Origin: Bacteroidales bacterium
GTDB lineage: Bacteria > Bacteroidota > Bacteroidia > Bacteroidales > JAADJA01
Direction of reading: 5' to 3'
Assembly (NCBI GenBank): GCA_020052415.1
Contig: JAGVPB010000040.1
Location: forward strand, 1 to 64,000
Length of the DNA: 64,000 nt
Below, one piece after another: positions 37,625 to 45,200 of the stretch (positions within the stretch are counted from its first letter, which is position 1; each line of letters begins with the position of its first letter). Both the position numbers and the translations under genes were made by a program. A model generated the notes under the pieces. That model did no database searches. It had not been told where the DNA came from and saw nothing but the letters and a program-made list of their open reading frames with translations.

Positions 37625-39733
37625 ATGAAAAAACTATTTATCCTTTATTGGTTCATCATCCAAATTTGTTTGTTATCAGGGCAAGAAGCCAAATCTTACC
37701 TCAATCTCATCGGAGGCTGGAATAATGGTCCGTGTAATGCTGTGTGCAGGGCTGAAAACATTTTATATATTGGTAACGGATGCAATCTGGACATAGTTGA
37801 TATTACAGAACCAACTGCTCCTGTATTTGTTTCGCATTTCAATTGTAAATTCTACATTCAGTTCATGCAAATTGATGATAACTATCTTTTTGTTGAATCC
37901 AATTGCGAATTAGATGTTTTCGATATATCAAACATTCAATCTCCGGTTCTGATAAATGGGCTGGATTTCCAAGACATTATTGATATTGAAATTAAAAATG
38001 ATTACCTGTACCTGATAAACGCTTATCAATGGTTAAGAATATACAACATATCTGATCCCTTTAACATAACCTTGATTAATAACATCTTCATTGGAGAAAT
38101 TAATTATGCACTCTACGCGGAGGATAATTATTTATATTTTGCAACGGCGATCGGGTGCTTAAGGATAATTGATGTTTCCGATCCTTTAAATCCTGATTTT
38201 TTAGGTGTGGCAAATTTTGAATGTTATGCTGATGATGTTGCGGTTTCAAATCAAATTGCTTGTATAGCAAACGAGGAATGCGGATTGAGAATATTCGATG
38301 TTTCCAATCCTCTCAATCCTGTTCAACTATCTTGTTTTCAAAACATCTTTGGAGCGGAAAAGGTAACCATAAAGGATAACCTTGCATTTGTTGTTCATGG
38401 CTCTTCGATCAAGATCATTGATATTAATGATCCTGAGAATCCTTTTACAATTAGCTCGGTTTATCTTGATGGTTCGGTAAATTCGATTCTACCGATCGGC
38501 AATTACCTGTATTTGGCCAACAGTGATGGCATGAACATAGTCGATATTCAGAATCCAGCAAGTCCGGTTGTTCTTTCATTTTATAATACACCATATTATG
38601 CAACGGATATTGAGCTCGATGATAATATTGCTTATGTAGCAGAATCGCTAGATGGAATCTATATTCTAGATGTGACTGATCCCGATAATATTTCTGTTAT
38701 CAATCAATATAAACCGGAAGAAAATGTTTATAATATTGCCTGTGCCAATCAGAAAATTTATATCAGCCTGGATGATTGGAGCGAGGATGATATTTTAGAA
38801 ATTCTAGATGTAAGTAATCCCATGCAGCCTGTAGTAATCGGTTCTTATGATGATGTAGTTTATATCAATGATTTTACTGTCTCGGATACGTTAACTTACA
38901 TGATAGGATATGAGTATGAATATTTCTTTAGAGTTTTAAATACGGTTGATCCCTCAAACATCACAGAAATCTATTCTAATACAAGTTTTGATGATTATTT
39001 GATATGCCTCTGCGTAAAAGGAAATTATGCCTTAGTCGGAAAACACTATGAAGGTTTCAGTTTATTTAATATCAGTGACCCATATAATGTTCTATACCTC
39101 TCGGAAGTTGAAATTGCAGATCCCGATTTTTATTTAAATGCATTAAACTGTAACGATAACCACGTTTTTCTTGGGCATGGATATGGTTTGATGATCTATA
39201 ATATAGAAGACCCGGAAAATCCCTATCTTGAAGGAGAATATAATTCGGGAACTGCGGTATGGAGTATAGAAATCATGGACGATCATTTAGTTTGCGGTAC
39301 ATCTGATGGAATTTTTCTTCTCGATATATCGGATTTTTCAAACCCTGTATTTGCCGAGGAAATGAATTTTCCTTACTATGTTGATAGAATGTGTTATACT
39401 GACAGTATTTTATATTTGACCGCAGGTCCTGCAGGTATCTATTTACTTAATAATGACTCTACAGGCGGAACTACAAGCATACATGCCGAATCTAATCCTA
39501 CTGAAGGTTTGCCTTATTACGTCACAGCCACCGGAAACACTATAATAATTAGGTCTCAGGATATGATGCAAGAAGTATCTTTATTTAGCATCACCGGTGA
39601 AAAAATCGCACAGGTAAATCAAATTGAGTCATCTACCGCAGAAATTAATGTTACCGGTTTCACTGGAGGTTCCTACATAATTCGGATAAGATTTGCCAGT
39701 GGAATAGTCAAGGCAAAAAAAATAATCTTTTAA
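37625..39733 (+). CDS. LVIVD-repeat beta-propeller protein, T9SS sorted
   Basis: A 702-residue secreted protein. The signal peptide (MKKLFILYWFIIQICLLSG) is followed by about a dozen LVIVD-type repeats of ~42 residues, each built as YLYLA....G..IVDISDPxNPV (for example LRIFDVSNPLNPVQL, IKIIDINDPENPF, MNIVDIQNPASPVVL). The last ~75 residues are a T9SS-type domain (MQEVSLFSITGEKIAQV ... FTGGSYIIRIRF). The repeats form a propeller commonly found in large surface proteins of Bacteroidota; no catalytic site is seen. It is a single gene with its own promoter box, downstream of the REP cluster and on the opposite strand from the amylase. Its role, perhaps adhesion or polymer binding, is unknown. Confidence 0.9.
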   Translation: MKKLFILYWFIIQICLLSGQEAKSYLNLIGGWNNGPCNAVCRAENILYIGNGCNLDIVDITEPTAPVFVSHFNCKFYIQFMQIDDNYLFVESNCELDVFDISNIQSPVLINGLDFQDIIDIEIKNDYLYLINAYQWLRIYNISDPFNITLINNIFIGEINYALYAEDNYLYFATAIGCLRIIDVSDPLNPDFLGVANFECYADDVAVSNQIACIANEECGLRIFDVSNPLNPVQLSCFQNIFGAEKVTIKDNLAFVVHGSSIKIIDINDPENPFTISSVYLDGSVNSILPIGNYLYLANSDGMNIVDIQNPASPVVLSFYNTPYYATDIELDDNIAYVAESLDGIYILDVTDPDNISVINQYKPEENVYNIACANQKIYISLDDWSEDDILEILDVSNPMQPVVIGSYDDVVYINDFTVSDTLTYMIGYEYEYFFRVLNTVDPSNITEIYSNTSFDDYLICLCVKGNYALVGKHYEGFSLFNISDPYNVLYLSEVEIADPDFYLNALNCNDNHVFLGHGYGLMIYNIEDPENPYLEGEYNSGTAVWSIEIMDDHLVCGTSDGIFLLDISDFSNPVFAEEMNFPYYVDRMCYTDSILYLTAGPAGIYLLNNDSTGGTTSIHAESNPTEGLPYYVTATGNTIIIRSQDMMQEVSLFSITGEKIAQVNQIESSTAEINVTGFTGGSYIIRIRFASGIVKAKKIIF

Positions 39734-39781
39734 GAAGTATCAATAGATTGCCCATCTGCCAGTCCGGCTAATCTGCAGTGA

Positions 39782-39876
39782 CGGTTACTTGCTCCGTCCA
39801 TGGCTTTCACGGAGCCATCGCATATAAAAATGCAGCATGCACCGCCCGCTTATCTTCGGTCAAATCCGAAAGAGCA
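39782..39876 (-). pseudogene. Decayed fragment of the amylase-type C-terminal module
   Basis: Translated on the minus strand in two frames, the segment gives LTEDKRAVHAAFL and then, after a frameshift, CDGSVKAMDGASN. The amylase at 34065 has SSRLALQAAFL followed by SDGSVKALDGMSN in the same order. It is therefore a short relic of a third gene carrying this module, destroyed by frameshift and truncation. It lies between the LVIVD gene and the DUF4143 gene. Confidence 0.55.
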
Positions 39877-39896
39877 GAAGAAAAAAATATTTTATT

Positions 39897-39947
39897 TAAA
39901 TTTATACAGTTAACTGAATGTATTTTTATAAATTTGTGCAGTTAACT
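39897..39947 (+). promoter_or_regulatory. 19-bp direct repeat with promoter box upstream of the DUF4143 gene
   Basis: TAAATTTATACAGTTAACT (39897) and TAAATTTGTGCAGTTAACT (39929) differ at two positions and start 32 bp apart. The second contains a TAnnTTTG -7 box 20 bp before the start codon. The frameshifted paralogue at 13128 has the same 32-bp spacing, which points to an operator or paired promoter. Confidence 0.65.
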
Positions 39948-39956
39948 AATTAGATT

Positions 39957-41084
39957 ATGATATTTCAGCGAACTATTAAGCAAAAAATTGAAACGTTTCT
40001 GTTTCAGGGTAAAGTAATCATTATTTATGGTGCACGGCGTGTGGGTAAAACAACCCTTTCGAAACAATTGCTCGAATCGTACCCTGAATCGAAATATATC
40101 AATTGTGAATTGCTGCAAAACAAAACCGCTCTGGAAACAACCAACAGCGAATTGCTGAAAAATTTTTTAGGGGCTTACAAACTTTTGGTACTTGATGAGG
40201 CTCAAAACATTTCGGGTATCGGGTCAATTTTAAAGATCATTACCGATACATTTCCCGACATACAGATCATTGCGACCGGCTCTTCAAGTTTTGAACTGGG
40301 TAACAAAGTCATGGAACCTTTGACTGGTCGGTCAAGGGTATTTCATCTTTACCCCTTTTCGCTGGCTGAGATAAAAGAAACGCACGATTTCAACGAGATT
40401 CGCGCCAACCTAAACAATATTCTCCGGTATGGTATGTACCCCGAAGTGTTTCTAAAATCGGAAAACGATGCAATCGAAGAGTTAAACAATATTGCCGGAA
40501 ATTATCTCTATAAGGATATACTGCAATACGAGAACCTCAAGCGTTCCGACTTACTGATAAATTTGCTCAGAGCCCTCGCTCTTCAGGTTGGCAATGAAAT
40601 TTCTCTGAATGAGTTGTCAAGACTGCTTGGTGAAAACATGAATACTATTAAACGATACATCGAACTGCTTGAAAAATCGTTTGTCATTTGCCGCCTTCAT
40701 TCTTTCAGCAGGAATTTACGAAAAGAAATCGCCAAAGGCCAGAAAATATATTTCATTGATCCTGGTATCAGGAATGCATTGATCCAGAATTTTAATCCTT
40801 TGGCATTGCGTAATGATATAGGCGCTTTGTGGGAAAACTTTTGCATCATTGAAAGGATGAAGCACAATCAAAATACCCGAAAATTTGTCAACACTTATTT
40901 CTGGAGAACTTATGATCAGAAGGAAATTGACTATATTGAGGAATCAGGTGGTAACTTACAGGCTTTTGAATTCAAATTCAATGAAAAAGTCAAAACCAAA
41001 CCACCTGCTGAGTTTCTTGAAAGCTATTCCGGCAGCAGTTTTCAGGTAATTCATCAGGAGAATTTTTTACAATTCTTTTTATAG
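39957..41084 (+). CDS. AAA ATPase with DUF4143
   Basis: A 375-residue protein of the ATP-binding DUF4143 family. Residues 1-150 are a P-loop ATPase: Walker A YGARRVGKTTLSKQ, Walker B LLVLDEAQNI, sensor IATGSSSFELG. The middle is a winged-helix segment (LSRLLGENMNTIKRYIELLE), and the C-terminal ~150 residues are DUF4143, ending in a PD-(D/E)xK-like fold (WRTYDQKEIDYIEE ... FEFKF). It is full length, unlike its frameshifted paralogue at 13128, with which it shares sequence from start to end. Such genes are numerous in Bacteroidota genomes and scattered as single units; a substrate is not established. The conserved upstream direct repeats may let the family regulate itself. Confidence 0.92.
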   Translation: MIFQRTIKQKIETFLFQGKVIIIYGARRVGKTTLSKQLLESYPESKYINCELLQNKTALETTNSELLKNFLGAYKLLVLDEAQNISGIGSILKIITDTFPDIQIIATGSSSFELGNKVMEPLTGRSRVFHLYPFSLAEIKETHDFNEIRANLNNILRYGMYPEVFLKSENDAIEELNNIAGNYLYKDILQYENLKRSDLLINLLRALALQVGNEISLNELSRLLGENMNTIKRYIELLEKSFVICRLHSFSRNLRKEIAKGQKIYFIDPGIRNALIQNFNPLALRNDIGALWENFCIIERMKHNQNTRKFVNTYFWRTYDQKEIDYIEESGGNLQAFEFKFNEKVKTKPPAEFLESYSGSSFQVIHQENFLQFFL

Positions 41085-41105
41085 TATGTTGTAATTGATA
41101 ATTTT

Positions 41106-41113
41106 TATATTTG
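41106..41113 (+). promoter_or_regulatory. -7 box for the membrane LytTR gene
   Basis: TATATTTG (TAnnTTTG) continues as TATATTTGTAAAGTTTTAA, similar to the boxes in front of the two DUF4143 genes. It lies 33 bp upstream of the ATG at 41146. Confidence 0.5.
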
Positions 41114-41145
41114 TAAAGTTTTAAAGGTATTTCCCTTGCTGGGTA

Positions 41146-42015
41146 ATGATCATTGGCAATCATGAAAATTCAGTCGTGAAAGAAAAGCTTAACAATATGC
41201 TTTGCCTGCTGAACAAGCAACTTGGGCTGTTTCTCAGCATCAGTTTCGGACTGTTTTTGTTTGTTTATATTTTCAAGCCATTTCCTCTCGACCACATTAG
41301 TTTTGATAACCGGAAATTATTTGTTTTCGGGTTGGGCATCATTGCGTTAGCTGTCATGTTACTTGTCAGGATAGTTTTCTTAGGTTTGAAAAGAAATAAT
41401 ACTGACAACACAAAAACAACATTATCATCCTACTTAAATGGATTCATTATCTGGTTATTAAGTTCCATTGCATTTATTTTATGTCTGAGTTTTGTAGGGT
41501 CTGTTCATCTTTCATCGTATGTGGTTTTTAATGCAGTTATAATTTGCCTTTTCCCACCGCTGATTTTAAATTTTCATGATCGCATTGACGAATTAAAGAG
41601 ACAAATTGAATCACTCATCCTTGAAAGTAAAATCATGCAAAAAAAAACAGAAGAAAATGAAGAAGGCAGTTCAAATCCAAACATAGATTTATTTTCCGAA
41701 AACAGATCCGAGAAATTTACCCTGCCGGTTCAGGATATCCTTTTTATCCGGTCGGCTGATAATTATACGGAGATCAATTACCTGAACGGAGGCCATCGTA
41801 AAAAAACACTCCTGCGAAATACGCTCAGGGATATTGAATTACAATTGAAGCCATACCCTTATTTTATCCGCTGCCACCGGATGTGTATTATAAATACCAA
41901 TCACATCGAAAAGCTTGCCGGCAACTGCAACCATCACACCCTGATGATGAAGGGCTCTGACAAAGAAATATCAGTTTCACGCCAGCATTTTTTAAAGATC
42001 AAAGAAGCGATTTAA
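41146..42015 (+). CDS. Membrane-anchored LytTR transcription regulator
   Basis: 289 residues. Four hydrophobic helices occupy residues ~25-150 (LGLFLSISFGLFLFVYIF, LFVFGLGIIALAVMLLV, FIIWLLSSIAFILCLSFV, YVVFNAVIICLFPPLIL). A short coiled coil (RIDELKRQIESLILESKIM) and a linker lead to a LytTR DNA-binding domain at ~190-285 (DILFIRSADNYTEINYL, PYFIRCHRMCIINTNHI, ISVSRQHFLKIKEA). There is no receiver domain, so regulation must come through the membrane part or a partner. This architecture is common in Bacteroidota as a one-component regulator. A candidate direct-repeat site lies just downstream (42048), between this gene and the large metallophosphoesterase gene, which could be a target. Confidence 0.92.
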   Translation: MIIGNHENSVVKEKLNNMLCLLNKQLGLFLSISFGLFLFVYIFKPFPLDHISFDNRKLFVFGLGIIALAVMLLVRIVFLGLKRNNTDNTKTTLSSYLNGFIIWLLSSIAFILCLSFVGSVHLSSYVVFNAVIICLFPPLILNFHDRIDELKRQIESLILESKIMQKKTEENEEGSSNPNIDLFSENRSEKFTLPVQDILFIRSADNYTEINYLNGGHRKKTLLRNTLRDIELQLKPYPYFIRCHRMCIINTNHIEKLAGNCNHHTLMMKGSDKEISVSRQHFLKIKEAI

Positions 42016-42047
42016 CCTATCTCAGATAGTGCCGTTCGCCCCATAAA

Positions 42048-42082
42048 TTTGGCAACCAACCTACTTATTTGGCACTTGCCAA
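42048..42082. promoter_or_regulatory. TTTGGCA direct repeat, possible LytTR site
   Basis: TTTGGCA occurs at 42048 and 42068, 20 bp apart start to start, and the second copy begins an inverted pair TTGGCA-ct-TGCCAA. Direct repeats about two helical turns apart are typical of LytTR operators, and a LytTR gene ends 33 bp upstream. This is inference from position and spacing only. Confidence 0.3.
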
Positions 42083-42257
42083 TATTCCAGTACTATTCAT
42101 CCCATTTTTTCCAGATAACTATTTATTTATATTATTTTTCATTCCGGAAATTTATTTGAAAGTTCCTTCATGAGGTTTCGTTTATTACATAATGGCAATT
42201 GTTGAAATAATAAATATATCACCTTATATTATTTACTTCAAATAAAACGATATTAAC

Positions 42258-45200
42258 ATGAAAACAAAAAAAGTATTTATTGCCTTAGCTGTGGGCTTTT
42301 TGGTTCTTTTTACTTCCGGTAAAGAAAAAGATCCGCCCGAGAAGTTTACCATTGTGGTATTGCCCGATACGCAATATTATACTGACCATTTTATTCGAGA
42401 TTTAGATTGGCCTCCCTGTATCCTTAATTGTTGGCATTATTGTGACGATGCTGATTGTAATGTCTATGAAAATCAAACAGCCTGGATAGCTGGTCACAAA
42501 GATGAATACAATATCAAATTAGCACTCCATATGGGAGATATTGTGAACGACGGTGATGAAGAAAAAAAAGTAGGGGGGGTTACTGTATGGACGGGTCAAT
42601 GGTGGAGTGATGCAGTCACAGCACATAACTTACTTACTAATGCCGGCATACCCTTTTGTGTAGTACCTGGCAACCATGATTATGAAGATGGGCAGGCTTT
42701 TGACCATACAGACCTATATAGCAGGGACCTTGATAAATATGATTCGCATTTTGGAAATATTGCCGCCTGGAGCGGGAAAATGGATGGTACGATTGCTAAC
42801 ACATATTATGAATTTGATGTTGATGAATTCAATTTACAATTCCTGGTGCTAAATCTGGAGCAAGCTCCACGAAAGGATGTACTATGTTGGGCAAACTCAG
42901 TAATTCAGGATCACCCATATCACCGGGTTATCGTTGTAACTCATTGCTATCAAACAAGTGGTGCAGTGCGCTGCGATTGCACTAGTGAAGCTGAAGGCCC
43001 TCCTGTGGGCAGCGATGGTTGGCACTTGTGGGATGAATTGATCCAACGGAATAGCAATATATTTATGGTACTGTCTGGTCATAAAAATGACTCCGAATAC
43101 AGACAAAGATTGGGACTTACTGGAAATCCCGTACATGAAATACTGACGGATTATCAATACGAATCTGCACAAGGTAGTGGTCATGATTGTGGAAACGGTT
43201 GGCTTCGCTTACTTGAGTTTCACCCTATTGAAAACATAATCTATGTTATTACAAAAACAGTTAAAGAAGGGAGTACACATTATTTTGACAATGGTGCTCC
43301 TGAGTTTTTTAGGAACGATTACAATTCCGATCCTGATCATGCGGATCACAAATATTCGTTTTCTTATGATATGACTTCGTCCATGGTTGCTAATGTGCAT
43401 ACTCCCTTGACAGATCATTTTAACGACCGGACAGTAAATGAAGTAGGAGAGAATGACCAACAAGATCCTGCAATTGCCTCTGATCAAAATGGTAATTTCG
43501 TTGTTGTCTGGATGGATAACAATGGCGAGGACGAAGATATTGAATTCCGTCGCTTCGATGCGGGCGGAAAAGCTCTGAGTTCAGATGCACTTGTGAACAG
43601 CATTACTACGGGTGAACATAACAATCCAGCCGTTGCCATGAATCCTGATGGAAATTTTGTTGTGGTGTGGCAATATGACGGTAATAATGATGATGATTGG
43701 GGAGTATGGTATCGGTTGTTTAACTCTGCCGGAACTCCTATAGGCCCAATGGTAGAAGTGCAACCCCCAGGCTCTGGAACCGCGGAAAACCCTCAGGTTT
43801 CGATGAACACCTTAGGTGATTTTGTTGTCGTTTGGCAAGACGACACCGATGGAAACAATCACTACGAAATCTATGGGTCAGGATATAGTCATGAGGGAAG
43901 CCTGCAATTTGGTCCCATCGTAATAAACAGTGATCCACAAGATAGTCAAAAGAATCCTGATATAGCTATGGATGTAAATGGCAATTTTGTTGTCGTCTGG
44001 ATGGATGATAATGGTATTAATGACAGAGATATTGAATATCGTCGATTTGATGCGGGTGGAAATCCTTTGAGTTCAGATGCACTGGTTAATGGTCCAATTA
44101 CTTCTGATGAACATGTAAGCCCTTCAGTTGCTATGACTCCCAGCGGGGAATTCATTGTAACGTGGCAATATGATAGCAACGAAAATAATATTTGGGGTAT
44201 ATGGGCACGGAGATTCAGTTCAAACGGAACTCCGATTGGTAACATGTTTCCCTTAAATCCAACAAGTTCACATGATCAACAAAATGCTAAAGTTTCGGTA
44301 AATTCAGGGGGTGATTTTATAATTGTATGGGCGGATGAAGGGATTGAGGTAAATGGTTATTATGAAATTTATGGGTCAAAATATAGCCCAACCGGAGTAC
44401 TTCTATATGGTCCATTTTCGATAAATAAAGAGGATGCAGGTCAGCAAATAGATCCAGATATTGTATTGAATAGCAATGGAACCTTTGTGACTGTTTGGGA
44501 AGATGATATGGATAAGAATGGACATACTGAAATTCTGGCACGCGGCTTACAAATGTATAATTTAACTGTTGAATGTACTGTAGGCGGCACAGTTAATCCA
44601 GTAAGCTCCGTTGGAATATCCGGATCCTACATTAATGTTGTAGCAACTCCGTTCTCAAATATGAATTTTTCTCATTGGACCGGTGCAGTCGAAGATCCGA
44701 ACAATATAAACACAAAAGTATTTATGGATCGCGATCATACTGTAAAAGCGTGGTTTGATGGACCGGGAATTGATGGTTTTCCGGGCACAGCACTTGATTT
44801 TGACGGTACGAATGATTATGTCGAATGCGGTACCAGTGGCAGTATAGGTATCGGCAACGAATTGACCATTGAAGCTTGGATCAAAGTACCGGCTTCATTT
44901 CCTGCTACCTCCAGGGTTGGGAATATTATCGGCAATTATGACCATTCTCCGAATTTCAATTTTGAAGGCCATACGGATGGAAGGCTGAGATTTTATTGGA
45001 ATGGCGGTCAACCGAATATTTATGCTGATAATTTCGATATGAGAGACGATACATGGCACCATGTTGCTGTAACAAGGAACTTTACTTCAAATCAAATAAT
45101 ACTTTATGTTGATGGAGTCGTTCATGGCACCACTACGGCAGGAAGTAATACAAATTGCCAGTGGCCATTGCGTATCGGTAAAGATTTTAGAGCAGATCCT

